Source: Lachnospiraceae bacterium
Lineage (GTDB): Bacteria > Bacillota > Clostridia > Lachnospirales > Lachnospiraceae
Length of the DNA: 64,000 bases
NCBI GenBank assembly: GCA_021770345.1
Contig: JAETRD010000002.1
Span: forward strand, 1 to 64,000
Direction of reading: 5' to 3'
The number at the start of each line of letters is the position of its first letter. Positions within the stretch are counted from its first letter, which is position 1. The notes below the pieces were generated by a model that did not search any database, was not told the origin of the DNA, and saw only the letters and a list, made by a program, of their open reading frames with translations. Below are positions 27,180-35,085 of this stretch, piece after piece. A program made the translations under genes and the position numbers.

Positions 27180-27209
27180 ACGCGCACAGACCGTGCGGAT
27201 ATGGAGAAA

Positions 27210-27262
27210 GATTGAAAATTAAAATTTTCAATCCCAAATTTGTGCGCATACGCACAAATTTG
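27210..27262. repeat. Two adjacent perfect hairpins between purA and a HAD gene
   Basis: GATTGAAAATT (27210-27220) with AATTTTCAATC (27223-27233), then CAAATTTGTGCG (27235-27246) with CGCACAAATTTG (27251-27262). Stems are 11 and 12 bp with no mismatches and no following U-tract. Confidence 0.65.
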
Positions 27263-27297
27263 ATATGCACAAAAGGCGTGTGTGCATGGAGGTAATT

Positions 27298-27918
27298 ATG
27301 ATTCGGAATATTATTTTTGACGTCGGAATGGTCCTAGTTGACTGGCAGCCGCGGCAGACGTTCCGTCAGCTGGGATTTGACGAGGAGACGGTAAACGCCG
27401 TGGCGGCCGCGACGATCGAGTCGGAGGCGTGGAGCGAGAATGACAGGAGCCTCTTAAGCGATGAGGAGATCGCTGCGGAGTTTGTCCGGCGGGCGCCGGC
27501 ATATGAGCGGGAAATTCGCCTGTTCTGGGATAACGTCGGACTCCCGGTCCGCCAGTTCGATTACACGAAAGGCTGGATAAGAGAGCTGAAGGAGCGCGGA
27601 TACGGCGTCTATATTCTGTCCAATTACGGCAGACGCACCTATTCCCAGACAAAGGACGAGGCGCTCTCCTTTCTGTCGGAGGTGGACGGAGCGCTGTTTT
27701 CCTTCCAGGTTCGGCAGGTGAAGCCGGAGCCGGAGATTTATCAGACGCTTCTGAAACAATATGCGCTCGTGCCCGGCGAGTGCGTGTTCTTCGACGACCG
27801 GGCGGAGAACATCGAGGCGGCGGAGCGCGCCGGAATCCACGGGATTGTGTTTGAGAATCAAACGCAGGCAAAAGAGGAGCTGGAGAAGCTCTGCAAAGAG
27901 CAGGGACAGGAACAGTAA
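27298..27918 (+). CDS. HAD-superfamily (subfamily IA) hydrolase
   Basis: 206 residues. Motif I is IIFDVGMVLVDW at residue 5. The second motif I Asp is replaced (DxG rather than DxD), as in the YihX/glucose-1-phosphatase-like branch. Motif II is ILSNYG near 103, Lys in VKPEPEIYQ near 141 and motif IV FFDDRAENIEAA near 161. A helical C1 cap lies between. It probably dephosphorylates a sugar phosphate. GGAGG five bases before ATG 27298 fixes the start; a longer form from 27265 would begin in the preceding hairpin. Confidence 0.88.
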   Translation: MIRNIIFDVGMVLVDWQPRQTFRQLGFDEETVNAVAAATIESEAWSENDRSLLSDEEIAAEFVRRAPAYEREIRLFWDNVGLPVRQFDYTKGWIRELKERGYGVYILSNYGRRTYSQTKDEALSFLSEVDGALFSFQVRQVKPEPEIYQTLLKQYALVPGECVFFDDRAENIEAAERAGIHGIVFENQTQAKEELEKLCKEQGQEQ

Positions 27919-27959
27919 GTGTGGCTGTGGCGCTCCCGCGCATCGTCCACGCTGTAAAC

Positions 27960-27990
27960 ACATCGACGGGAAATCATTTCCCGTCGATGT
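27960..27990. terminator. Symmetrical hairpin between convergent genes
   Basis: ACATCGACGGGAAAT (27960-27974) is perfectly complementary to ATTTCCCGTCGATGT (27976-27990). The stop codon of the minus-strand gene (27974-27976) sits exactly at its centre. U-runs are poor on both sides. Confidence 0.6.
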
Positions 27991-28204
27991 GTTCATCCTG
28001 TCCCTGACCGTCGCTTTTGATGAGTCTTGAGATAAAAGAGCATCCCCACAGGAGCACCGGGATGACGGCGGAGGCATACAGGGATGCCATCAGCATATCC
28101 ATAAAGTGCTCGTTCGCGGAGAATGCGCAGATGACAGTGGAGACGTACAGACTGGTCAGGACAAGTACGCCGATCAGGGCGAGAAAACGTTTTGCTTTTT
28201 TCAT
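27974..28204 (-). CDS. Small two-helix membrane protein
   Basis: 76 residues with two hydrophobic helices (about 7-28 and 38-60) and a hydrophilic, acidic tail (SDGQGQDEHIDGK). AAGGA eight bases before the ATG supports translation. No family is recognised. The final residues are encoded within a symmetrical hairpin that doubles as the likely terminator. It faces the HAD gene tail to tail and is divergent from the SEC-C gene. Function unknown. Confidence 0.6.
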   Translation of the reverse strand: MKKAKRFLALIGVLVLTSLYVSTVICAFSANEHFMDMLMASLYASAVIPVLLWGCSFISRLIKSDGQGQDEHIDGK

Positions 28205-28286
28205 TATGAAGTCCTTTCGTGAGATCAGGGTTGTTCTGCTGTCTATTCTAAGTCGGAGAGGATTTTGCTGTCAAGGTAAAAAATAT

Positions 28287-28351
28287 GTAACAGTTCAGCC
28301 CAGGACTTTGCACTTGCTGCAAAGTCCGTGAGAATGTGTGAATTGGGCTGA
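28287..28351 (+). ncRNA. 65-nt structured repeat, copy 1
   Basis: An inner hairpin GGACTTTGCA-CTTGC-TGCAAAGTCC is enclosed by an outer stem TCAGCCCA/TGGGCTGA with a conserved internal strand (GTGAGAATGTG). The same 65 nt occur at 46387-46451, where changes in the outer stem keep it paired through G-U wobbles. It lies in the leader of the SEC-C gene. It may be a functional RNA or an RNA-like repeat; strand is assumed from the downstream gene. Confidence 0.5.
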
Positions 28352-28354
28352 GAG

Positions 28355-28399
28355 GGAATCTGCCCCTCGCCAAAGGCGACTTGGAATGGGCAGATTCCG
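28355..28399. repeat. Hairpin ahead of the SEC-C gene
   Basis: GGAATCTGCCC and GGGCAGATTCC, 11 perfect pairs, with CGCC/GGCG inside, directly after the 65-nt repeat and 25 bp before the SEC-C start. Confidence 0.5.
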
Positions 28400-28423
28400 T
28401 AATATGAAATCGAGGAATGAAAT

Positions 28424-28924
28424 ATGGCATTATTAGAGCAGTGGCAGAAGGTTGCCTATAATGAGAAGATGGACAAGGGAGAACTGCAGAAATTCTGGCA
28501 GAGATATTTCCTTTTGGAGAAGGGCGTATATGAGAAGCTTCTGACGAATCCCGACGAGAAGGTGGAGGGTACGGTAAAGGAGCTTGCGGATAAATATGAG
28601 CTGAGTGTCATGGATATGACAGGTTTTCTTGACGGTATCAACGACAGCTTAATTGAGGCGAATCCGATTGACACGATGGAGGAGGACACGAGAGTCAGCC
28701 TCGCATTTGACAAAGAAAAGCTGTACAAGAACATGGTGGACGCGAAGGCGGACTGGCTGTACGAGCTTCCCCAGTGGAAAGAGATTTTTGACGACGAGAC
28801 CAGAAAGCGCCTTTATTTGGAACAGAAGAAGTCCGGAACGGTCATCGTGGGCAAGAAGCCCGGGCGCAATGATCCGTGTCCCTGCGGAAGCGGCAAGAAG
28901 TACAAACACTGCTGCGGAAGATAA
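28424..28924 (+). CDS. SEC-C zinc-motif protein
   Basis: 166 residues. The C-terminal 18 residues are a SEC-C motif ([18 protein letters not shown]), the Zn-binding module also found at the end of SecA. The N-terminal 140 residues are helical and acidic with no enzyme motif visible. In SecA the motif contacts SecB and the ribosome; here its partner is unknown. GAGGAATGAA precedes the ATG. It is preceded by two hairpin elements and followed by the T-box leader of the thrS operon. Confidence 0.88.
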   Translation: MALLEQWQKVAYNEKMDKGELQKFWQRYFLLEKGVYEKLLTNPDEKVEGTVKELADKYELSVMDMTGFLDGINDSLIEANPIDTMEEDTRVSLAFDKEKLYKNMVDAKADWLYELPQWKEIFDDETRKRLYLEQKKSGTVIVGKKPGRNDPCPCGSGKKYKHCCGR

Positions 28925-28931
28925 AAAAGGC

Positions 28932-28960
28932 TTTACAAATGCTCCTTTTGGAGCTACAAT
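28932..28960 (+). promoter_or_regulatory. Promoter of the T-box/thrS operon
   Basis: TTTACA (28932-28937), 17-bp spacer, TACAAT (28955-28960). The spacer contains GCTCC-TTTT-GGAGC, which may also help terminate the SEC-C transcript. Confidence 0.65.
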
Positions 28961-28969
28961 GCAGACAGA

Positions 28970-29241
28970 ATGAGAAAACGTTGACGAGACGAGTACACTG
29001 CGGGAAGTATCAGAGAGAGATGCCCCGGGGGACGGAGATGCCGGTGAGGCGTACCGACCGGGTGCTGTGAGCATCTCTGCGGAACACAGTGGAAGACCAC
29101 CTCGGAGTGACCCCAATACGGTCCGGTGATTCCGTTATCATCAAATGAGGCTTTCCGAACAGAAAGTAAATCCGGGTGGAACCGCGGCAGCGAGAGCGCT
29201 GATCGTCCCTGACATTGCATATGCATGTCAGGGATTTTTTC
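28970..29241 (+). promoter_or_regulatory. T-box leader (tRNA-Thr sensing) of thrS
   Basis: The T-box sequence GGGTGGAACCGCGG lies at 29174-29187 and pairs as antiterminator. A terminator follows: TCCCTGACAT (29206-29215) with ATGTCAGGGA (29225-29234), then six Ts. A long Stem I-like region precedes. In GGAACACAGTGGAA, ACA at 29084-29086 is in the position expected for the specifier and would be a Thr codon, consistent with thrS downstream. Uncharged tRNA-Thr should allow read-through. Confidence 0.93.
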
Positions 29242-29267
29242 ATTAATAAAAAGGAAAGGAGACTTAC

Positions 29268-29474
29268 ATGATGAAAAAACTGAAAGATTTGTGGAACAAT
29301 ATTCCGGAGGAGCTGACCGTCACAAAATTAGACGGTGCACTGCTGGTGATTGACAGCCTGCTTCTGGGAATTCTTCTCGGGATTCTCTTTGCACCCCGCA
29401 GAAAAGCAACCTACGGCTGCGGAAACGGAACTACGACGATCTATCAATATGGGCCGGAGGAGGAAGAAGTATGA
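29268..29474 (+). CDS. Small single-span membrane protein of the thrS operon
   Basis: 68 residues: an N-terminal amphipathic stretch (MMKKLKDLWNNIPEEL), one hydrophobic helix (about 24-42, LLVIDSLLLGILLGILF), then a basic stop-transfer (APRRKA) and an acidic end (GPEEEEV). AAAGGAG six bases before the ATG shows it is translated. Its stop overlaps the thrS start (ATGA), so it is inside the T-box-controlled operon and coupled to the synthetase. No family is recognised. A link to threonine starvation or membrane association of ThrRS is speculation. Confidence 0.75.
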   Translation: MMKKLKDLWNNIPEELTVTKLDGALLVIDSLLLGILLGILFAPRRKATYGCGNGTTTIYQYGPEEEEV

Positions 29475-31435
29475 AGATTACATTGAAGGACGGCTCCGCA
29501 AGGGAGTACGGCGAGGCGAAATCCGTCTATGAGATTGCGAAAGACATCAGCGAGGGGCTGGCGCGTATGGCATGTGCCGGCGAGGTGGACGGAGAGATTG
29601 TGGATCTGCGCACTGTCATAGACAGAGACTGCAGCCTGAATATCGTGACGGGAAACGATCCGGAGGGACTTCGTGTGATCCGTCACACCGCGTCCCATGT
29701 GATGGCGCAGGCGGTGAAGCGTCTGTTCCCGGAGGCAAAGGTGACAATCGGGCCGGCGATTGACGAAGGGTTTTACTACGACTTTGACGCGGCTCCGTTT
29801 TCACGGGAAGATCTGGATCAGATCGAGGCCGAGATGAAGAAGATTATCAAAGAGGGTCATGAAATTACCAGATTCACGCTGCCGCGGGAAGAGGCGATTG
29901 CGCTTATGGAGGAGAAAGGAGAGCCGTACAAGGTGGAACTGATCCGCGAGCTGCCGGAAGGGGCGGAGATTTCCTTTTATGACCAGGGCGGATTCGTCGA
30001 TCTGTGTGCGGGCCCGCATTTGATGAGCACGAAGGGAATCAAGGCGTTTAAGCTGACTTCCTCCTCGATGGCATACTGGAGAGGGGACTCCGACAGGGCG
30101 AGACTGCAGCGCATCTACGGAACTGCTTATAATAGGAAGGAAGACCTGACAGCCCATCTCGCGCGCATGGAGGATGCAAAGCGGCGCGACCATAACAGAC
30201 TCGGACGTGAGATGGGGTTGTTTACAACCGTCGATGTGATCGGACAGGGGCTCCCGCTGTTTACACCGAAGGGGACGAAAATGATCATGAAGCTCCAGCG
30301 CTGGATCGAGGACCTTGAGGACAACGAGTGGGGCTATCAGAGAACGAGGACGCCGCTGATGGCGAAGAGTGATCTCTACAAGATTTCCGGACACTGGGAT
30401 CATTACAAGGACGGAATGTTTGTGCTCGGGGATGAAGAGAAAGATAAGGAAGTGTTTGCACTCCGCCCGATGACCTGTCCGTTCCAGTATTATGTGTATA
30501 AGAACGAACAGCATTCGTACCGTGACCTGCCGTACCGCATGAGCGAGACGTCGACGCTGTTCCGCGCGGAGGACTCCGGTGAGATGCATGGATTGACCCG
30601 CGTGCGTGAGTTTACGATCACGGAGGCGCACAATGTCATCCGTCCGGATCAGGCGGAGGAGGAAATCCGAAGCTGCCTGCATCTGACCCTCCATATTCTG
30701 AGGACACTTGGGCTTGAGGATGACGTGACGTTCCGCCTGTCCAAATGGGACCCCAACAATAAGAAAAAATATCTGGGAGACGATGCGTACTGGGAAAAGA
30801 CGCAGGATGCGCTGCGCCAGGTGTTGATAGAAGAAAATCTCCCGTTTGTCGAGGCGGAGGGTGAGGCCGCGTTCTACGGGCCGAAGATTGATACGCAGGC
30901 GAAGAATGTGTACGGGAAAGAAGACACGATGTGCACGGTGCAGTTAGACTGCGCGATTGCGGAGAACTTTGACATGTATTATATCGACGAGAAGGGAGAA
31001 AAAGTCCGTCCGTATATCATTCACAGGACTTCGCTCGGCTGTTATGAACGGACGCTGGCATGGCTGATTGAGCATTATGCCGGGAAGTTCCCGACCTGGA
31101 TGTGCCCGGAACAGGTGCGCGTTCTGCCGATTTCCGACAAATACGAGGCGTATGCAGATGAGGTTTTAAAGGAGTTAAAAGCAAACGGCATCGATGCTGC
31201 CGCGGACAAACGCTCCGAAAAGATCGGGTTCAAGATACGCGAGGCGCGGCTTGCAAAGATTCCCTATATGCTCGTCGTGGGACAGCAGGAGGAGGCGGAG
31301 CACACGGTGGCCGTCAGAAGCCGTTTTGCCGGAGACGAGGGGGCAAAGCCGCTCGCGGAGTTTATCAATGCGGTCTGTGAGGAAATCCGCACAAAGGAAA
31401 TCCGCAGGGAGATACCCGAGGAAGAGCGCAAATAA
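29471..31435 (+). CDS. thrS: Threonyl-tRNA synthetase
   Basis: 654 residues, full length. Domain order: TGS (1-65), editing/SAD domain with HTASHVMAQAVKRLFP near 76 (HxxxH), class II catalytic core (about 245-535) with motif 2 FRAEDSGEMHGLTRVREF and motif 3 SLGCYERTLAWLIEH, then the anticodon-binding domain (VRVLPISDKY onward). It charges tRNA-Thr and edits Ser-tRNA-Thr. Expression should follow the T-box leader. It overlaps the small membrane protein gene by 4 bp. Confidence 0.98.
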   Translation: MKITLKDGSAREYGEAKSVYEIAKDISEGLARMACAGEVDGEIVDLRTVIDRDCSLNIVTGNDPEGLRVIRHTASHVMAQAVKRLFPEAKVTIGPAIDEGFYYDFDAAPFSREDLDQIEAEMKKIIKEGHEITRFTLPREEAIALMEEKGEPYKVELIRELPEGAEISFYDQGGFVDLCAGPHLMSTKGIKAFKLTSSSMAYWRGDSDRARLQRIYGTAYNRKEDLTAHLARMEDAKRRDHNRLGREMGLFTTVDVIGQGLPLFTPKGTKMIMKLQRWIEDLEDNEWGYQRTRTPLMAKSDLYKISGHWDHYKDGMFVLGDEEKDKEVFALRPMTCPFQYYVYKNEQHSYRDLPYRMSETSTLFRAEDSGEMHGLTRVREFTITEAHNVIRPDQAEEEIRSCLHLTLHILRTLGLEDDVTFRLSKWDPNNKKKYLGDDAYWEKTQDALRQVLIEENLPFVEAEGEAAFYGPKIDTQAKNVYGKEDTMCTVQLDCAIAENFDMYYIDEKGEKVRPYIIHRTSLGCYERTLAWLIEHYAGKFPTWMCPEQVRVLPISDKYEAYADEVLKELKANGIDAAADKRSEKIGFKIREARLAKIPYMLVVGQQEEAEHTVAVRSRFAGDEGAKPLAEFINAVCEEIRTKEIRREIPEEERK

Positions 31436-31566
31436 AATTAAAAATATAAAATTAAAAAAATGACAGTTCCGTTAAAATGTTCCGGACAAAAGGATGTCAC
31501 ATCCCGCATAGAAGTGCTGCACGGTGGAATACTAAAGGATGCAACAAAGGAAAGGGGTGGATGAAT

Positions 31567-31881
31567 ATGACATTTTTAGATTGTTCGGTGACCGGATGCA
31601 TGTACAATGCGGATAACTGCTGCTGCAAGGGTGAGATTCTCGTGGAGGGACATCAGGCGAAAGAAACGAAAGATACCTGCTGCGCGAGCTTTAAGGAGCG
31701 CAGGGGAGACGGGACAAACGTGTTAAAGCGTGTTTCGAAAGAGATCGACGTGTGCTGTGACGCGTGCAACTGCGAGTTTAACGACGATAAGAAATGCAGT
31801 GCAAAGCATATCGGTATTGCGGGCGCAAATGCCTGTGAATGCAGAGAGACAGAGTGTGCAAGCTTCTGCTGCGGCAGATAG
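31567..31881 (+). CDS. DUF1540 Cys-rich protein
   Basis: 104 residues with 20 or so cysteines, forming two copies of the DUF1540 motif: LDCSVTGCMYNADNCC near the N-terminus and DVCCDACNCEFNDDKKC near residue 60, each followed by a CxC/CC cluster. Such proteins are small metal- or disulfide-binding proteins of unknown role, common in spore-forming Clostridia. ATG 31567 has GGGG nine bases upstream; an ATG two codons earlier is too close to it. It sits alone between thrS and the phospholipase-like gene. Confidence 0.85.
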   Translation: MTFLDCSVTGCMYNADNCCCKGEILVEGHQAKETKDTCCASFKERRGDGTNVLKRVSKEIDVCCDACNCEFNDDKKCSAKHIGIAGANACECRETECASFCCGR

Positions 31882-31900
31882 CTCATAAGTGTTGAAAGGG

Positions 31901-31935
31901 GAGAGACTTCCGCCGAACGTGTGGGAGTCTCTTCT
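31901..31935 (+). terminator. Hairpin after the DUF1540 gene
   Basis: AGAGACT pairs with AGTCTCT across a loop of about 16 nt, followed by a short T-rich run. Modest strength. Confidence 0.5.
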
Positions 31936-31950
31936 GCTTTCGAAATTTAC

Positions 31951-31979
31951 TTGAATTATGGAAAAGGTGGCGGTAAAAT
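31951..31979 (+). promoter_or_regulatory. Promoter of the phospholipase C-like gene
   Basis: TTGAAT (31951-31956), 17-bp spacer, TAAAAT (31974-31979). Confidence 0.6.
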
Positions 31980-32031
31980 AGAAACGTGGGTTGCAGTTAG
32001 CAAGAACAAACTCGAAAGAAAGGATTTTGCG

Positions 32032-32616
32032 ATGCGTAAAAAATCACATATTTCTCTGGCACGCTACATTGTGGAAAGTCTTGAGGATGAAGAACTGAAA
32101 AAACATAAGCTTGCATTTTATCTGGGCAGCATTCTGCCGGATATCAAGCCGTCTTTTGTATACCGCCGCCATGAGATAAACGGCACGTTTCCGGATCTCC
32201 GCAGACATATCGAACGTCTTTCCGAGGGCAGAAAGACTGTGGAGAAGACCGGGCGCAAGTATTACATTGATCTGGGGCAGATCAGCCACTATCTGGCGGA
32301 TTATTTTACGTTTCCCCACAATGAAATCTATCCCGGAACGTTAAAAGAACACTGTTCCTACGAGGAGAAGCTCAAAAGAGACTTGAGGGAATATCTTAAG
32401 AGCGGGAGAGCAAAGCAGCAGGAGATGCGGGCGGAACAGTTTCACAGCGCGGAGGCGCTCTGCAATTTTATCCAGCGCGCCCACGACGACTATATTTGTC
32501 ACAAACATGGGGTTGATGACGATATTTGTCATATTATAGAGGTGAACCGCAAAGCGCTTGCGGGAATGCGGATGCTTCTCGCAAGGCATAAAGCCGGGCT
32601 TGCGGGACAGCATTAG
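32032..32616 (+). CDS. Zinc-dependent phospholipase C-like protein
   Basis: 194 residues. It begins with KKSHISLARYIVESL and has the His/Asp pattern of the zinc-dependent phospholipase C/S1-P1-like fold: FYLGSILPDIKPSF near 34, ISHYLADYFTFPHNE near 92 and a later H-x-x-x-H region. Homologues are annotated 'zinc-dependent phospholipase C family' without a proven substrate. No signal peptide is seen, so a cytoplasmic role is likely. ATG 32032 has AAAGGA upstream. A longer open frame from 31921 crosses the promoter and is rejected. Confidence 0.8.
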   Translation: MRKKSHISLARYIVESLEDEELKKHKLAFYLGSILPDIKPSFVYRRHEINGTFPDLRRHIERLSEGRKTVEKTGRKYYIDLGQISHYLADYFTFPHNEIYPGTLKEHCSYEEKLKRDLREYLKSGRAKQQEMRAEQFHSAEALCNFIQRAHDDYICHKHGVDDDICHIIEVNRKALAGMRMLLARHKAGLAGQH

Positions 32617-32671
32617 AAAGCAGAATGACGAATTTTGTCGAAAAATGGTGAGTTGTGGCATGTAGTTTTGT

Positions 32672-32700
32672 TTGATTTTTGCGCTTTTTGGGAGTAATAT
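32672..32700 (+). promoter_or_regulatory. Promoter of the Spo0E-like gene
   Basis: TTGATT (32672-32677), 17-bp spacer, TAATAT (32695-32700). Confidence 0.6.
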
Positions 32701-32751
32701 AGAGATGGGTGAGGATACATACGAATCTTAAGAGATCAGGGGAGGATTCAT

Positions 32752-32919
32752 ATGAAGAAAATGTATGAGTTACAAAAGAAAATCGAGACAGCCCGACGGG
32801 AACTGGACCAGGCTTACCTCGTGGAGGATCAGTTCGAGTGTTACTATGAGAAGAGCACACAGTTGGATAAGCTGATTGAAGAGTACCTTGAGAGAAAAGA
32901 GCAGTCTACAGAAGAATAA
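32752..32919 (+). CDS. Spo0E-like aspartyl-phosphate phosphatase
   Basis: A 55-residue protein: two helices with the Spo0E-family signature near its end (YEKSTQLDKLIEEYL, matching the SxxLDxLI pattern). Members remove the phosphate from Spo0A~P and so delay sporulation. The strong ribosome binding site GGGGAGGA lies just upstream of the ATG. It has its own promoter and a terminator follows. Its place just before the division cluster and close to the sporulation sigma genes fits a regulator of sporulation entry. It is small enough to be missed by automatic calling. Confidence 0.8.
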   Translation: MKKMYELQKKIETARRELDQAYLVEDQFECYYEKSTQLDKLIEEYLERKEQSTEE

Positions 32920-33003
32920 GCAGGCAGCGGCGCATGATGCACCGCTTCTGCGGAGGGACCAGACGACGGCACGCGTTTGCGGGTCGTCCGGCTGGACAAA
33001 AAG

Positions 33004-33039
33004 ATAACGGGAGGCCAACCGGCCTGCTGTTATTTTTTT
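33004..33039 (+). terminator. Terminator before the division cluster
   Basis: ATAAC..AGGCC pairs with GGCCT..GTTAT, followed by seven Ts. It isolates the Spo0E-like gene from mraZ. Confidence 0.85.
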
Positions 33040-33048
33040 GCTTTTCTA

Positions 33049-33077
33049 TTGCTTTTTAAATCGAAAAAGGGTATGAT
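33049..33077 (+). promoter_or_regulatory. Promoter of the mraZ/division operon
   Basis: TTGCTT (33049-33054), 17-bp spacer, TATGAT (33072-33077). Confidence 0.7.
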
Positions 33078-33085
33078 GTATCTAC

Positions 33086-33123
33086 GAAGTGGAGGGAAGT
33101 GGTAAGAAAGTGGCACGAAGTGG
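33086..33123 (+). promoter_or_regulatory. Four MraZ-box-like direct repeats
   Basis: (G/A)AAGTGG occurs at 33086, 33096, 33107 and 33117, a 10-11 bp period, covering roughly +1 to +40 of the mraZ transcript. MraZ is known to bind tandem repeats of TGGGN or AAAGTGK type at its own promoter, so autoregulation is likely. Confidence 0.75.
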
Positions 33124-33150
33124 TGGATAAGTTCATAACTTTGTGGATAA
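33122..33150 (-). promoter_or_regulatory. Two DnaA-box-like sites before mraZ
   Basis: On the minus strand TTATCCACA (33142-33150, exact consensus) and TTATCCACC (33122-33130, one mismatch). They lie in the leader just before mraZ. Two sites could bind DnaA but do not by themselves suggest an origin. Confidence 0.45.
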
Positions 33151-33170
33151 CTAAAGGCAGGTGTTGAGTC

Positions 33171-33605
33171 ATGTTCATGGGAGAATACAATCACACAGTA
33201 GACCCCAAAGGCAGACTGATAGTTCCGGCCAAATTCAGAGAGCAGTTAGGGGCTGAGTTTGTTGTGACAAAGGGACTGGACGGATGCTTGTTTGTGTATC
33301 CCATGGAGGAGTGGCACAGCATGGAAGAGAAGTTTCGCAGCATTCCGGGTACGTCAAAGGATGCGAGAAAGTTCTCACGCTTTTTCTTCGCCGGAGCGGC
33401 GCAGACGGAGCTGGACAAGCAGGGGAGAGTTTTGCTTCCCCCGGTTTTGCGCGACTACGCAGCGCTCGAGAAGGATGTCGTTTTGGTCGGGGTTCTGAAT
33501 CGTGTGGAGATTTGGAATAAGGACAGATGGCAGGAAAATACCTATGATGAAGATGAGATGGATGATATCGCGGAACACATGGCAGAGATGGGATTCAGCA
33601 TATAG
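33171..33605 (+). CDS. mraZ: Transcriptional regulator MraZ
   Basis: 144 residues with two MraZ/SpoVT-AbrB-like halves: [20 protein letters not shown] at the N-terminus and [18 protein letters not shown] near residue 84. MraZ forms a ring and binds repeats upstream of its own gene to control the division and cell-wall cluster, and four such repeats are seen. ATG 33171 is preferred; an ATG two codons later is possible. It is the first gene of the operon, with rsmH 11 bp downstream. Confidence 0.96.
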   Translation: MFMGEYNHTVDPKGRLIVPAKFREQLGAEFVVTKGLDGCLFVYPMEEWHSMEEKFRSIPGTSKDARKFSRFFFAGAAQTELDKQGRVLLPPVLRDYAALEKDVVLVGVLNRVEIWNKDRWQENTYDEDEMDDIAEHMAEMGFSI

Positions 33606-33616
33606 GAGGGCAGCCG

Positions 33617-34564
33617 GTGGAATTTAAGCATTATTCCGTATTGTTGGGGGAGACAATTACATATCTGAAAGTCAAACCTGACGGAATCTATGTGGACGGA
33701 ACCTTAGGCGGCGGCGGTCACAGCTGTGAGATTGCAAAGCGTCTGGGTGAAGGAGGCCGGCTGATCGGAATCGATCAGGATGCGGATGCCGTTCGGGCGG
33801 CGGGGGGCCGCCTTGCAAAGTTCGGGGAGAAGGTGACGATCCTGCACGGCAATTATGCCGGTATGAAGGAATTGCTTGCCTCAGTCGGTGTGGAGCGCGT
33901 TGACGGGATTATCCTGGATCTGGGCGTATCTTCTTTTCAGCTGGACACACCGGAGCGGGGATTTACCTACCGGGAGGCGGACGCACCGCTTGACATGCGC
34001 ATGGATCTGAGGCAGAAAGAGACGGCGCGCGATATTGTCAACGAATACAGTGAGATGGAATTGTTCCGTATCATACGCGATTACGGGGAAGATAAATTTG
34101 CAAAGAACATTGCGAAACACATTGTGCAGGAACGCCAGAAAAAACCGATTGAGACGGCCGGGGAGCTGACGGATATCATCCGGGCTTCGATACCGATGAA
34201 GGTGCGGATGACAGGGGGACATCCGGCAAAGCGAACCTTCCAGGCGATTCGGATTGAACTCAACCGGGAGCTTGAAGTACTGCGCGAGCATTTGGATGAG
34301 ATGATAGAACTGCTGAATCCGGGCGGAAGAATCTGTGTCATTACGTTTCACTCGCTCGAGGACCGCATTGTCAAGAATTGTTTCAGGAAAAATGAAGACC
34401 CGTGCACATGCCCGAGGGATTTTCCGGTGTGTGTGTGCGGCAATGTATCGAAAGGAAAGGTGATTACCCGCAAACCGGTTCTTCCGGGGGAGGAAGAGCT
34501 GAGGGAAAATTCCCGTTCAGGGAGTGCCAAATTAAGGGTGTTTGAAAAAAGACCGGAAGATTGA
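33617..34564 (+). CDS. rsmH: 16S rRNA (cytosine-1402-N4)-methyltransferase
   Basis: 315 residues, GTG start with GGAGGG upstream. The SAM-binding segment [10 protein letters not shown] near residue 31 and GIDQDADAV near 53, with the RsmH-specific [20 protein letters not shown] near 100 and [18 protein letters not shown] near 235. It methylates C1402 of 16S rRNA at the decoding site. Second gene in the division cluster, with ftsL 8 bp downstream. Confidence 0.97.
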   Translation: MEFKHYSVLLGETITYLKVKPDGIYVDGTLGGGGHSCEIAKRLGEGGRLIGIDQDADAVRAAGGRLAKFGEKVTILHGNYAGMKELLASVGVERVDGIILDLGVSSFQLDTPERGFTYREADAPLDMRMDLRQKETARDIVNEYSEMELFRIIRDYGEDKFAKNIAKHIVQERQKKPIETAGELTDIIRASIPMKVRMTGGHPAKRTFQAIRIELNRELEVLREHLDEMIELLNPGGRICVITFHSLEDRIVKNCFRKNEDPCTCPRDFPVCVCGNVSKGKVITRKPVLPGEEELRENSRSGSAKLRVFEKRPED

Positions 34565-34572
34565 GGAGTATT

Positions 34573-35073
34573 ATGAGAAGCGGAGATATAAGGACAGGTA
34601 CGGCAGATTATTATATAGACGGAAATACGATCCGCAGAGCAGAGACTGCGCCTGATTACAGGAGAGAGCGCAGGGAACGCATTCGAAGAGAACAGGAGGC
34701 GGCACAGAGAAGACGGCAGCGAAGAGTCAGAAGAAATCAGGAGCAGGCATTGCGCGTGAGCAAGAGCTATGTGGCATTTCTGACGATGGCAGTGCTGGTG
34801 TTCGGCGGAGTTGCATGTATGTACATTGCGGTTCAGTCCGATATCACGGCGCGGATGAAGACGATCTCGAAGCTCGAAAGCCAGATTGCTGACCTGAAGG
34901 CGGACAACGACGAGGCATACAAGCGCATCCATACGGCGGTTGATTTAGAGCAGGTGCGCAATACCGCGATGAATCAGATGGGTATGTCCTATGCAAAAGA
35001 ATCTCAGATTATTTACTATACGGTGGGTGAGGATGATTATATGACCCAGCACGGTGAGATCCCGGACAAATAA
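34573..35073 (+). CDS. ftsL: FtsL/DivIC-type division protein
   Basis: 166 residues: a basic, Arg-rich cytoplasmic N-terminus of about 65 residues, one membrane helix (about 73-95, YVAFLTMAVLVFGGVACMYI) and an extracellular coiled coil (MKTISKLESQIADLKADNDE) typical of FtsL/DivIC. These form the FtsQLB complex that activates septal wall synthesis. The ATG at 34573 has TGAGGAG before it. Identity rests on topology and position between rsmH and a PBP gene, since FtsL sequence is poorly conserved. Confidence 0.85.
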   Translation: MRSGDIRTGTADYYIDGNTIRRAETAPDYRRERRERIRREQEAAQRRRQRRVRRNQEQALRVSKSYVAFLTMAVLVFGGVACMYIAVQSDITARMKTISKLESQIADLKADNDEAYKRIHTAVDLEQVRNTAMNQMGMSYAKESQIIYYTVGEDDYMTQHGEIPDK

Positions 35074-35085
35074 ACAGGTGAGGAA

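Noticed and set aside
33122-33150. Replication origin suggested by DnaA boxes
   Set aside because: Only two sites, no AT-rich unwinding region, and no dnaA or dnaN nearby.
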